The notes under the pieces: model-generated
What the model saw: the letters and a program-made list of their open reading frames with translations, nothing else
Told to the model about the DNA's origin: nothing
The model's database searches: none
Part shown: positions 6,903 to 13,816 of the stretch, in pieces
How the letters are laid out: each line of letters starts with the position of its first letter
How positions within the stretch are numbered: the first letter of the stretch is position 1
Program-made: the position numbers and the translations under genes
From: Bacillota bacterium
GTDB lineage: Bacteria > Bacillota > Clostridia > Oscillospirales > Acutalibacteraceae
Length of the DNA: 16,223 nucleotides
Direction: 5' to 3'
Assembly: GCA_023460155.1 (NCBI GenBank)
Contig: JAEWRF010000241.1
Location: forward strand, 1 to 16,223

Positions 6903-6964
6903 AAAAAAGAGCTGCACCCAAAAGTCAGGCCGTACGGCGTACGGAACAGCTTTTGAGGTGCAGC
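6903..6964 (-). terminator. Long two-part terminator hairpin downstream of the amidohydrolase
   Basis: GCTGCACC (6911-6918) pairs with GGTGCAGC (6957-6964), continued by CAAAAG (6919-6924) with CTTTTG (6950-6955) across a one-base bulge. The apex holds a second stem, CCGTAC (6930-6935) with GTACGG (6939-6944). On the minus strand a T-rich tail follows (complement of the six A at 6903-6908). It separates the amidohydrolase from the tetR promoter. Confidence 0.85.
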
Positions 6965-6979
6965 ACAGAGAAATCTCTG

Positions 6980-7767
6980 CTAAATTTTCAGAATTCGCCC
7001 GATGTTTTCCCCGAGGACGGCATCCGCCACGGCAGAGGAACCCGCAAGCTTTAAAATTGCCTGTTTGGACAGCTCCAGATCCCCGAACGGCCGGTCGACC
7101 CCGAAAATACATTTTTCCGGCAATTCATTGATGACGGTACCCAAAATAAACGTGGAATAATACGCGGAAGTATCGAGGTAGAGGTTTGGAATTTCCGCCG
7201 CCAACTCCATCGTTTCCATCCAGTTGCTTCCGCCAAGGTGTCCCAGAATCACCGGCGTTCCGGGGTGCTTCTTCGCCATTTTCGAAAGCTCCCGGATATC
7301 CTGCAGGGTCAAAGGGAAAAAGGCATGGATCCAGATCGGCAGACCGCCAAACTCCGCACACGCTGTAAAAACGTTTTTCATGAGCTGCGCCTGACCGCTG
7401 CCAAGCGTGAATTCCCCACTCCCGCCAGGCGGTTCCCCTGAATGTTTTCTTCGATATAGTTTTTGGTTGACTCCAGATCCAACCCGGCGGGTAGGGACCC
7501 GAACCCGATATATCGGTCGGGATACCGCCTGACCGCCTCCAAAAGCTCCGCGATCGACCGTTTGCGGACTTCCACCATAGAACCCTTTTTCCCGGCAAGC
7601 AGATCGTCGAGATACTGCATTGCCGCTATTACTTCCTGCTTATTTTTCGCGTTTTCCGGGTGAAATGTGGTGGAAAACAAGACTGTCCTGTCAATTCCCG
7701 CCTGATCCATCGCCCGGATATGATCTTCCACCGGAAAGGTGACATGAGAATGGCCGTCAATAATCAT
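6980..7767 (-). pseudogene. Amidohydrolase family protein broken by one frameshift
   Basis: Two adjoining frames make one amidohydrolase-2 type metal-dependent hydrolase of about 262 residues. The first part begins MIIDGHSHV (HxH metal motif, H6 and H8) and runs in frame to GVG at residue 118. The second carries WIHAFFP, VILGHLGG and FGVDRPFGD, the later His and Asp metal positions. Restoring one base in the C run at 7414-7417 (G on the coding strand) joins them as GVGEFTLGSGQAQLMKNV, the expected family loop. All metal motifs survive, so this is either a recent inactivation or a sequencing error in a short homopolymer. The ATG at 7767 has GAGGAG 8 bases upstream. The gene is divergent from an HxlR regulator that may control it. 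The substrate is unknown. Confidence 0.85.
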
Positions 7768-7880
7768 TTTCGATTCTCCTCGGTTCCGTTGATTTTTTCT
7801 CCGATCTTTATTATAATCATGTTGATCCAAAAAGAAAGTATGCACTTTTTTGTAATATACTCACGAAAAGGAGAGTAAGA

Positions 7881-8210
7881 ATGCCTGAAAAAATTTGTTT
7901 TGCAGCAAGCAGGGAACCTTTTGAATATACGCTTTCCATTGTGAGCGGAAAATGGAAGCTGAAAATCATCTATGTCCTTGCCTGCATGGGAACGGTCCGA
8001 TACGGCATACTGAAAAAAAGCATTGATGGAATCACCCATAAAATGCTCAGTTCGCAGCTGAAAGAGCTGGAGAGTGAGGAGATTCTGCTGAGAACGGAAT
8101 ATCCCCAGGTGCCGCCAAAAGTCGAATACACCCTGACGGAAAAGGGCCGAAGCCTGACTCCGCTTGTCCTGTCCATGTGTGAATGGGGCAAGGAGCATCG
8201 CCCCCAGTAG
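7881..8210 (+). CDS. HxlR-type winged-helix regulator with conserved N-terminal Cys
   Basis: A 109-residue protein that fits the HxlR/YodB family over its full length. Cys6 and LSIVSGKWKLKIIYVL (18-33) open the domain, KMLSSQLKELESEEIL (54-69) is the recognition helix region, and VEYTLTEKGRSL (81-92) forms the wing and following helix. In YodB, CatR and HypR the Cys at this position senses quinones, aldehydes or disulfide stress; here C6 is kept and C35 and C100 are also present. The ATG at 7881 follows AAGGAGAG. The gene is divergent from the amidohydrolase across 113 bases, so it may regulate it. A TATAAT-like element lies in the shared region (7810-7817), but no complete promoter is clear. 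The redox role is an inference from family members. Confidence 0.9.
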   Translation: MPEKICFAASREPFEYTLSIVSGKWKLKIIYVLACMGTVRYGILKKSIDGITHKMLSSQLKELESEEILLRTEYPQVPPKVEYTLTEKGRSLTPLVLSMCEWGKEHRPQ

Positions 8211-8255
8211 ATGGGAATTTTATTTCATAAAGGTCGGTACCCCTGAAAATATGCA

Positions 8256-8297
8256 AAGGCCCGAAAAGCCGGCAATTCTGCCGCTTTTCGGGCCTTC
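8256..8297. terminator. Bidirectional terminator between convergent genes
   Basis: AAGGCCCGAAAAG (8256-8268) pairs with CTTTTCGGGCCTT (8284-8296 region), extended at the apex by GGCA/TGCC around an ATTC loop with a one-base bulge. It lies between the HxlR gene and the convergent His-rich gene. T tracts outside the stem are short, but T-rich arms on both sides suit either strand. Confidence 0.82.
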
Positions 8298-8323
8298 TTA
8301 ATTGGTTCCGGTAACGTGTTTAC

Positions 8324-8839
8324 TCAATCTTCCTCATCGTGCTGATGATGATCGTGCTCACATTGGGCGGCGGCAATCTGCTCCCCCGCCTCCGTCAGGG
8401 CTATGCTGCCCAGCTCCAGCACCGGGGTGTCTCCCAGAAAGTCGGGTTTGGAGGCTCCTTCCGCCACGGTCGCGCGGAAATACGCGTATAGCTCACTTGC
8501 TTTGTACTCTTCATACCCGTAACCGCTCAGGGGGATGTCGTAATCCAGGGTGACAAGGCCTGAATCCTCCAGCTTCTGCAGGAAGGCTCCTCGCTCCTTG
8601 ACTGTCTCCATGTCGTCGGTTTCCGAGCTCAGGAAAACCGGCGCCAGAGCGGTGACGGCAAAATCATCCTCCCGGCTGTCCGTTACTGTGAACCGGGCCA
8701 CGGGCAGATAATGGCTGTGGCCGAGCTGGTGGAGAAAGTACTTCTGGTCTTCCGTCACCTCAAGGGGCGCGGTATGGTCATCGGCCGGACCGTGGTGCTC
8801 ATGGCCGCAGTTGCAGCCGCAGTGTTCCTCGTGTATCAT
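8324..8839 (-). CDS. His/Cys-rich protein of unknown function with metal-binding-like ends
   Basis: I do not recognise a named family. The protein has 171 residues, is acidic, and carries metal-ligand clusters at both ends: HEEHCGCNCGHEHHG (3-17) plus H22, and CEHDHHQHDEED (160-171). A further HQLGHSH lies at 37-43. In all it has 13 His and 4 Cys. The middle has FLQKLEDSGLVTLDY (86-100) and, after an inserted segment, LGSIALTEAGEQIAA (143-157). This resembles the end of a winged-helix domain (L..LE..GLV ... LT..G) as in ArsR or MarR proteins, though the match is loose. Ni, Zn or Co handling or sensing is possible but unproven. The ATG at 8839 has AGGAG 8 bases upstream; the open frame extends further upstream but overlaps the HAD gene and lacks family-like sequence. 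Confidence 0.8.
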   Translation of the reverse strand: MIHEEHCGCNCGHEHHGPADDHTAPLEVTEDQKYFLHQLGHSHYLPVARFTVTDSREDDFAVTALAPVFLSSETDDMETVKERGAFLQKLEDSGLVTLDYDIPLSGYGYEEYKASELYAYFRATVAEGASKPDFLGDTPVLELGSIALTEAGEQIAAAQCEHDHHQHDEED

Positions 8840-8873
8840 ATTAATACTCCTGTCCTTTTGGCTTGATGGAACT

Positions 8874-8902
8874 ATCATACACAAACAGGGGGAAAAAGTC
8901 CA
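8874..8902 (-). promoter_or_regulatory. Probable promoter of the His/Cys-rich gene
   Basis: On the minus strand TGGACT (8902-8897) and TATGAT (8879-8874) are 17 bases apart, about 35 bases before the ATG at 8839. It supports the shorter start and separate transcription from the HAD gene. Confidence 0.55.
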
Positions 8903-8975
8903 TACCAACGTGCGGCGGGTGCTGTTCCGCTTCTTTAGCCTACGGCCAAAACCGGGTTTCGAAAGGAAGCGTGCA

Positions 8976-9650
8976 TTAGGTGCAGGGTTCGGAGCTCTGA
9001 TTTGTTTCATGACGGCTGAGGCCAAAGAGTTGAATCACGCCGCGCAGAACGTCCCATGGAGAATCGGCGGCGAAATCCGCATCGGCGACTTCCGTACGCC
9101 CGTAGCCATAAAGACAGCCCACGAACAAGATGCCGTTCTGCCGTGCGGCCTCTTTGTCAATCCAGCGATCCCCTGCCATGCAGGCAGCGTCCGGCTGGAC
9201 TTTTCCAAGCAGACAGCGCAGCGAATCCGCCTTTGTTCCGCCGCCCTCCAGCGGCTGGATCAAGTCGATCAGACCGTTTAGATGAATTGCATCGATTACT
9301 TCTTCGATATGCGGCCGGGTCGCATTGGAACACACCGCCGTCAGGACTCCCAAGTGCCTCAGACTTTGCAGCATTTCCGCTGTTCCGTCAAACGCCTTTC
9401 CGTATTTTTTCATCAATTCCGATTCATTTTGGACGATCTTATGCGAATATTCGAGATGGGTTTTCCGATCGCAGCCATCCAGAAGCCGACTTTCTATCTC
9501 TTGAGGTGATAAGCCGAACAGCGCGACGATCTCTGAATCGGGCAAGTCGGGGCGCCCCAGATCCAAGAGGGTTTTACGGTATGCCTTCACGGCGTAACGC
9601 TCCGTCTGATTCAGAGTTCCATCCATGTCAAATACTGCCAGCCTCTTCAT
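8976..9650 (-). CDS. HAD superfamily hydrolase, phosphoglycolate phosphatase-like
   Basis: A 224-residue phosphatase-type HAD protein with all four motifs: DMDGTLN (nucleophile D8, acid/base D10), VCSNAT (S108), the conserved Lys at K140 (GGGTKADS), and AGDRWIDKEAA (D161 and D165). A helical cap lies between about residues 16 and 88, as in the Gph/PGMB group. The substrate is probably a small phosphate ester or sugar phosphate, but cannot be named. The ATG at 9650 follows AAAGGAG by 8 bases. It lies downstream of gatD on the same strand, beyond a hairpin with a short T run, so it may be a partly attenuated last gene of the gat operon or a separate gene. The substrate could be a phosphorylated intermediate of that pathway; this is conjecture. 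Confidence 0.9.
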   Translation of the reverse strand: MKRLAVFDMDGTLNQTERYAVKAYRKTLLDLGRPDLPDSEIVALFGLSPQEIESRLLDGCDRKTHLEYSHKIVQNESELMKKYGKAFDGTAEMLQSLRHLGVLTAVCSNATRPHIEEVIDAIHLNGLIDLIQPLEGGGTKADSLRCLLGKVQPDAACMAGDRWIDKEAARQNGILFVGCLYGYGRTEVADADFAADSPWDVLRGVIQLFGLSRHETNQSSEPCT

Positions 9651-9673
9651 ATGCTATTCTCCTTTTTCGATGG

Positions 9674-9710
9674 AAAAGCGCCCGGGCTTTTCAGATATCA
9701 CCCAGGCGCT
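9674..9710 (-). terminator. Intrinsic terminator or attenuator between gatD and the HAD gene
   Basis: On the minus strand AGCGCCTGGG (9710-9701) pairs with CCCGGGCGCT (9686-9677), with one wobble pair, a 14-base loop and four T after it. It ends only about 24 bases before the HAD ATG, so any HAD transcript started upstream must pass through it. Confidence 0.65.
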
Positions 9711-9729
9711 GCAGATCCTCCTGACGGAT

Positions 9730-9761
9730 GCTGCCCGCCGTCATTGTGCGGCGTTTGCAGC
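9730..9761 (-). other. Imperfect stem-loop in the gatD-HAD interval
   Basis: GCTGC (9730-9734) pairs with GCAGC (9757-9761), and CGCCG (9736-9740) with CGGCG (9749-9753), around an 8-base loop with an asymmetric interior bulge. No T run follows on the minus strand. It may protect the 3' end of the gat mRNA or belong to a HAD leader. Confidence 0.45.
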
Positions 9762-9813
9762 AGACGTTTTAGGTAACGGTTAGAATCATAATTTGCTCCC
9801 GATACTGCGGGAC

Positions 9814-10863
9814 TTAGTCTTCATTGATCAGCATAATCTTGCCCTTGACTTCACCCGGAATTTTGAAAAGCTTGAATGCCTGTGCCGCTTCGCTCATCGG
9901 GAATCGCTTGTATACCAACTTCGGGTCGTATTTCAGTTTCCCGTTGCCGAAGCATTCCGCCGCCATGGTCCACTCGTCGCCCGGGAAAGGGGCGCTGTAG
10001 CTCATCCAGGAACCCGTCAGCCGGAACTCCTTACGGTTCATCCGTTCGAATCTGCGCCACGGGAACGAAAGGTCTTTGCTGGAAGTTCCGATAAAGCACA
10101 CGCTCGCTTTATTGGAGGCGATGTCGAACGCGATGTTCATGGTGGCATTCTGGCCGGCCGTTTCGAAAACAAACGGAAACCCCTTACCGCCGGTCAGCTC
10201 CTGAGCCTGCTCCATAAAGCTTTCATTTACGGTATTGATCACCGCATTGGCTCCGAGGCTTTTTGCCAACTCGAGTCTCGCATCGCTGATGTCGAACACG
10301 ACGGTCCTGCGCGCGCCGAGGATCTTCGCCCACTGCATGGTAAACAGACCCACCGTGCCGCCGCCCAGGATTGCGACGTCCTCTCCCCCGTGGAACCCGG
10401 CGCATTTTACACCGTGCAGGCCGACCGTGGCCGGCTCAAAAAAGGCGCCTTCTTCAAACGGGACGGAGTCGTCGAATTTTACGATGTTCTCTGCCGGGGC
10501 TTTTACAAAATCTCCGAAGCTGCCGAACAGGCTGGACCCGATAAATTTGTAATTTTTGCAGAGAGAGAAGTTTCCCTTTTGACAGTCGCCGCATTTCATG
10601 CAGGGAATCAGCGGAGCAGCGGTTACATGATCGCCGACTTTACTATTAAGCACTCCTTTTCCGACTTCTGCAACAATTCCGGAGAACTCATGCCCCAGTA
10701 CAATGGGATAATAGTGCGCCGCACCCGCGTTTACACGGGGAATGTCGGAGCCGCAGATCCCCGTTGCCTTCACATGGATCAGGACTTCGCCTTCTCCGAC
10801 TTCCGGGGTTTCGATTTCTTCATAACGAAGATCTTCCTGACTATGTAAAACAGCCGCTTTCAT
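9814..10863 (-). CDS. gatD: Galactitol-1-phosphate 5-dehydrogenase-like zinc dehydrogenase
   Basis: A 349-residue medium-chain zinc dehydrogenase, close in length to E. coli GatD. Catalytic zinc ligands fit C37 (TGICGSD), H58-E59 (LGHEF) and E143 (FFEPATVGLH). The structural zinc site is C88, C91, C94 and C102. GGGTVG (167-172) is the NAD-binding loop. SWMSYSAPFPGDEW closely resembles the SWMNYSSPWPGQEW segment that I recall of E. coli GatD, and AGAAHYYPIVLGHEFSG matches GatD too. The family oxidises galactitol 1-phosphate to tagatose 6-phosphate with NAD. It follows gatY after 25 bases and has AAAGGAG 11 bases before the ATG. Position after a Gat-type PTS strongly supports the call, though a related hexitol phosphate cannot be excluded. 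Confidence 0.88.
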   Translation of the reverse strand: MKAAVLHSQEDLRYEEIETPEVGEGEVLIHVKATGICGSDIPRVNAGAAHYYPIVLGHEFSGIVAEVGKGVLNSKVGDHVTAAPLIPCMKCGDCQKGNFSLCKNYKFIGSSLFGSFGDFVKAPAENIVKFDDSVPFEEGAFFEPATVGLHGVKCAGFHGGEDVAILGGGTVGLFTMQWAKILGARRTVVFDISDARLELAKSLGANAVINTVNESFMEQAQELTGGKGFPFVFETAGQNATMNIAFDIASNKASVCFIGTSSKDLSFPWRRFERMNRKEFRLTGSWMSYSAPFPGDEWTMAAECFGNGKLKYDPKLVYKRFPMSEAAQAFKLFKIPGEVKGKIMLINED

Positions 10864-10888
10864 AATTGCAGTATCTCCTTTGTATTCG

Positions 10889-11737
10889 TCAGACTTTTCC
10901 GTCGCAGCCGCAGACCTTCATGCGGGCCATAACCTGCTCTTTGACTGCTTCCCGTGCTTTTTCGCCGTATTTTTTGGGGTCGAACACAGCGGGATTCCGG
11001 CTCAGATATTCTTTTACAGCGTTGCTGAATGCAATGCGCAGCTCCGTCGCGAAATTCACTTTGCAGATGCCGCGGCTTACGCAGCTGCGAATATCGTCGT
11101 CCGTCAATCCGGAAGCGCCGTGCAGCACCATGGGAACCGTGAGGACTTTCCGCAGCGCGCCAATCAGCTCCACGTTCAGAACGGGTTTCGTTTTGTAAAT
11201 GCCGTGCGCCGTGCCCACGCCGACGGCCAGAGAGGAAACGCCGGTTTCCGCGACAAAGCGGATGGCTTCGTCCGGATCGGTATAGCCGGTGCCGGAGGCT
11301 TCGGTGTCATCTTCCTTGCCGCCGACCTTTCCGAGTTCTCCCTCCACTGGAATCCCGCAGGGTTCACAGGCGGAAACAACGGATTTCGTAATCGCGATGT
11401 TTTTGTCGAGCACTTCCTTCGAGCCGTCGATCATGATGGAGGTATACCCCGCCCGCAGAGCCTGCACGGCAAGCTCGTAGCTGCTGCCGTGGTCAAGGTG
11501 CATAGCGACGGGAACAGAGGCGTTCTTTGCGGCCGCGCTTACGTTTGCATAATAAAGGTCAACTCCGGCGTATTTTATCGTTCCGGGGGTCGTCTGAATC
11601 ATTACCGGAGCGCGGAGCTCTTCGGCGGCCGCTATGATCGCCTGCACCATTTCCATATTTTCCGCATTGAACGCACCGACGGCATAACCGCCTTTCTGTG
11701 CATCCAGAAGCATTTGTTTTGATGTTGTCAGTGGCAT
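10889..11737 (-). CDS. gatY: Class II tagatose-1,6-bisphosphate aldolase-like (GatY/KbaY)
   Basis: A 282-residue class II aldolase of the GatY/KbaY/Fba group. Visible are the catalytic Asp and first zinc ligand in HLDHGSS (D82 and H83), the zinc ligands H178 (VGTAHG) and H206 (LHGASG), and VEGELGKVGGKED (131-143) typical of this family. It splits a ketose 1,6-bisphosphate into dihydroxyacetone phosphate and glyceraldehyde 3-phosphate. In this operon the substrate is probably tagatose 1,6-bisphosphate, but sequence alone does not separate it firmly from fructose-bisphosphate aldolase. In E. coli GatY works with GatZ, a stabilising subunit; none is present here. Its ATG lies inside ptsI with a 10-base overlap and AAAGGA 8 bases upstream, so the two are translationally linked. 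Confidence 0.85.
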   Translation of the reverse strand: MPLTTSKQMLLDAQKGGYAVGAFNAENMEMVQAIIAAAEELRAPVMIQTTPGTIKYAGVDLYYANVSAAAKNASVPVAMHLDHGSSYELAVQALRAGYTSIMIDGSKEVLDKNIAITKSVVSACEPCGIPVEGELGKVGGKEDDTEASGTGYTDPDEAIRFVAETGVSSLAVGVGTAHGIYKTKPVLNVELIGALRKVLTVPMVLHGASGLTDDDIRSCVSRGICKVNFATELRIAFSNAVKEYLSRNPAVFDPKKYGEKAREAVKEQVMARMKVCGCDGKV

Positions 11738-13431
11738 AAGTCAGTTCCTTTCTTTTCCATCAGCCTGTGAACCTCTTCCGGAGAAACGCATCGGCAGGCA
11801 TGCTCGGAAAGAGCCTGTGCCTCGCTGCGGCGGCTTGCACGAATGAGATGGCGGATTTCGGGAATCCGGGAGGACGACATGCTGAATTCGTCCAGGCCAA
11901 AGCCAAGAAGTAAGGGAACGGCATCTGCGTTTCCCGCAAATTCCCCGCACATTCCGACCGGAATGCCGTGGCGGTGCCCCGCTTCAATCACGCTTCGGAT
12001 GCTGCGGATTACAGCAGGATGGAACGAATCATAAAGCGAAGCGATCTTTCTGTTCCCTCGGTCCACCGCGAGCAGGTACTGCGTGAGGTCGTTTGTACCG
12101 ATGCTGAAAAAATCGGTGCGCTGCGCCAAATCGTCGGCGCAGACAACCGCAGCCGGAGTTTCCACCATAATGCCGGTTTTGATTTCCGGATCAAAATCCG
12201 CGCCGCGGCGGGTCAGTGCATCCTTACACTCCGAGAGTACAGTGCTCGCTTCTTCCAGCTCGCTTGCCGAGATGATCATCGGGTACATGATGGCAACTTT
12301 ACCAAACGCGCTGGCCCGCAGGATGGCAAGAAGCTGTGTACGGAAAATATCCTTTCGCTCCAGCGAAATACGAATGGCTCTCCAGCCGAGGAACGGATTT
12401 TCCTCTTTTTCGAACGGGAAATAGGAAAGGGACTTGTCCCCGCCGATGTCGAGAGTGCGGATGATCACTTCGCCCCCGCACAGCGCGGCGGCACTTTTAT
12501 AGGCGGCAAACTGCTCCTCTTCCGTGGGAAGATGATCGCTTTCCATATAGAGAAACTCGCTGCGCAGCAGACCGATCCCCTCGGCGCCGTCAGCTGCCGC
12601 GTTCTTTATATCTTCCAGGTTTCCCGCGTTCGCGTACAGGCGGACTTTGAATCCGTCGGCTGTTTGGGCGGGCAGACCGTTTGTTTTCTTCAGCATTTCA
12701 AGATGTTGCCGGTATTCCCTCTTCCGTTCGGAGTACCGATCCGCTGTCTTCTTGTCAGGAGACAGGATGATTTTTCCATCCAGCGCGTCAATAATCACGT
12801 CGTCGCCCGCTTTAACCGCGTCCATTGCGCTGCCGATACCTACCAGCGCGGGCAGACCCATGCTGCGCGCCATGATTGCCACGTGGCTGTTCTCTCCGCC
12901 TGTCCGTGTCACAAAGCCGGTCACGGATTTCAAATCCAGATTCGCGGTGTCGGACGGAGTAAGCTGATCGGCAAAAAGGACCGTTTCCCCTGTAACCTCC
13001 GCGAGGCTGTTTTCTTCCATGCCCTTGAGTGCAAGCATAATCCTGCGGCAGACGTCTTTGATGTCGACGGCGCGCTCCCGAAAGAAGTCGTCGTCAATGG
13101 CCTGAAACGTTTTCTGAATTTCCGCCTCGGTTTCTTCCAGCGCCAGTTCGGCATTTTTTTGCTCTTCGCTGATTTTCCGGATGACGCTGTCCTGGATGGC
13201 CGGATCTTCCACAAGGTCTAAATGGACCTGAAAGATTTCCGAATTTTCAGCAAGGACGGCAATGCTCTTCCTGACCTTTTCTTCTGCGCACCGGTAGCGT
13301 TCAAGCTCGGCGCCGGTCTGATCGGGTGCGATCAGACCGGCGGAGGCTCTCAGGCTTACTGGTTTGTAGAAGAAGGCTTTTCCGGCTGCAATCCCTGCGG
13401 AAGCAGCTTTCGAAATTGAAATGGTTTTCAT
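11728..13431 (-). CDS. ptsI: PTS Enzyme I (phosphoenolpyruvate-protein phosphotransferase)
   Basis: A full-length 567-residue Enzyme I, a cytoplasmic protein that takes phosphate from PEP and passes it to HPr. The phosphohistidine loop is TRTGGENSHVAIMARS (175-190) with H183; the usual form is GGRTSH, so the two residues before the Ser differ. The PEP-binding barrel has GIGLLRSEFLYM (285-296), IIRTLDIGGDK (323-333), NPFLGWRAIR (345-354), ETPAAV (424-429), FFSIGTNDLTQY (441-452) and the catalytic Cys in GMCGEFAG (C495). All core PEP and metal residues seem present, so the enzyme should be active. It sits between ptsH and gatY in the gat operon rather than in a housekeeping ptsHI locus, and is probably a dedicated paralogue. 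The ribosome binding site before the ATG at 13431 is rather distant (AGGAAAG, about 14 bases). Confidence 0.95.
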   Translation of the reverse strand: MKTISISKAASAGIAAGKAFFYKPVSLRASAGLIAPDQTGAELERYRCAEEKVRKSIAVLAENSEIFQVHLDLVEDPAIQDSVIRKISEEQKNAELALEETEAEIQKTFQAIDDDFFRERAVDIKDVCRRIMLALKGMEENSLAEVTGETVLFADQLTPSDTANLDLKSVTGFVTRTGGENSHVAIMARSMGLPALVGIGSAMDAVKAGDDVIIDALDGKIILSPDKKTADRYSERKREYRQHLEMLKKTNGLPAQTADGFKVRLYANAGNLEDIKNAAADGAEGIGLLRSEFLYMESDHLPTEEEQFAAYKSAAALCGGEVIIRTLDIGGDKSLSYFPFEKEENPFLGWRAIRISLERKDIFRTQLLAILRASAFGKVAIMYPMIISASELEEASTVLSECKDALTRRGADFDPEIKTGIMVETPAAVVCADDLAQRTDFFSIGTNDLTQYLLAVDRGNRKIASLYDSFHPAVIRSIRSVIEAGHRHGIPVGMCGEFAGNADAVPLLLGFGLDEFSMSSSRIPEIRHLIRASRRSEAQALSEHACRCVSPEEVHRLMEKKGTDLCH

Positions 13432-13516
13432 ATGTATTTTCTCACTTTCCTGAATGAGGCGGAATTCCTACTGTTTCCGAAACACTCCGGCCGATACCCG
13501 GAGCCGCAGCAGCCAT

Positions 13517-13777
13517 TCACTCTTTCAGGTTTTGCAGGAACTCCACAATTGCCGGCAGAGCTTTTTCTTCATCCTCCCCGGAAACCTCCAGTTCAACGGT
13601 AGTTCCCTGTTTGATCGCCATGCTCAGGAGATTGATGATGCTTGCGCAATTCACTCTTCCGGTCTCCGTGGTCAGGAACACCTGACTGCTGAACTTTCTC
13701 AGATATTTGCAGAACTGTGAGGCAGGCCTGGCATGCAGGCCGGTGGGATTGCTGATTGTTACTTTTTGTGAAACCAT
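13517..13777 (-). CDS. ptsH: HPr-like phosphocarrier protein of the gat operon
   Basis: An 86-residue HPr with the phosphorylated His in NPTGLHARPAS (H15) and the regulatory Ser at the usual place (S46 in NCASIINLLS). It carries phosphate from Enzyme I to the IIA protein. The region around S46 diverges from the common KSIMGVMSL motif of Firmicute HPr, so it is uncertain whether HPr kinase and CcpA still recognise it. ATG at 13777 follows AAGGAGAG by 6 bases. It lies 39 bases after gatC and 85 bases before ptsI; that second gap holds two short inverted repeats (for example CTCCGG...CCGGAG near 13487-13505) without a T run. Likely dedicated to this transport system. Confidence 0.93.
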   Translation of the reverse strand: MVSQKVTISNPTGLHARPASQFCKYLRKFSSQVFLTTETGRVNCASIINLLSMAIKQGTTVELEVSGEDEEKALPAIVEFLQNLKE

Positions 13778-13816
13778 AGGACTCTCTCCTTCAACTGCAA
13801 ATGCTTGGATAACGAC

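Noticed and set aside
8840..9025. 62-codon N-terminal extension of the His/Cys-rich protein
   Set aside because: It would overlap the end of the HAD gene, has a composition unlike the rest, and the ATG at 8839 has a proper AGGAG site and an upstream promoter.
9793..10848. 351-codon open frame on the plus strand opposite gatD
   Set aside because: Antisense to a full zinc dehydrogenase; the translation shows no motifs and no good ribosome binding site.
10880..11722. 280-codon open frame on the plus strand opposite gatY
   Set aside because: Antisense to an intact class II aldolase with all zinc ligands; no family resemblance.
11968..13221. 417-codon open frame on the plus strand opposite ptsI
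   Set aside because: It lies wholly antisense to a clear Enzyme I with all motifs, and its translation has no recognisable family. It is a product of GC-biased third positions.
13487..13505. Inverted repeat CTCCGG...CCGGAG between ptsH and ptsI as a terminator
   Set aside because: The stem is six bases and no T run follows on the minus strand; ptsI is needed in the same relay, so at most it is a weak processing or stability element.
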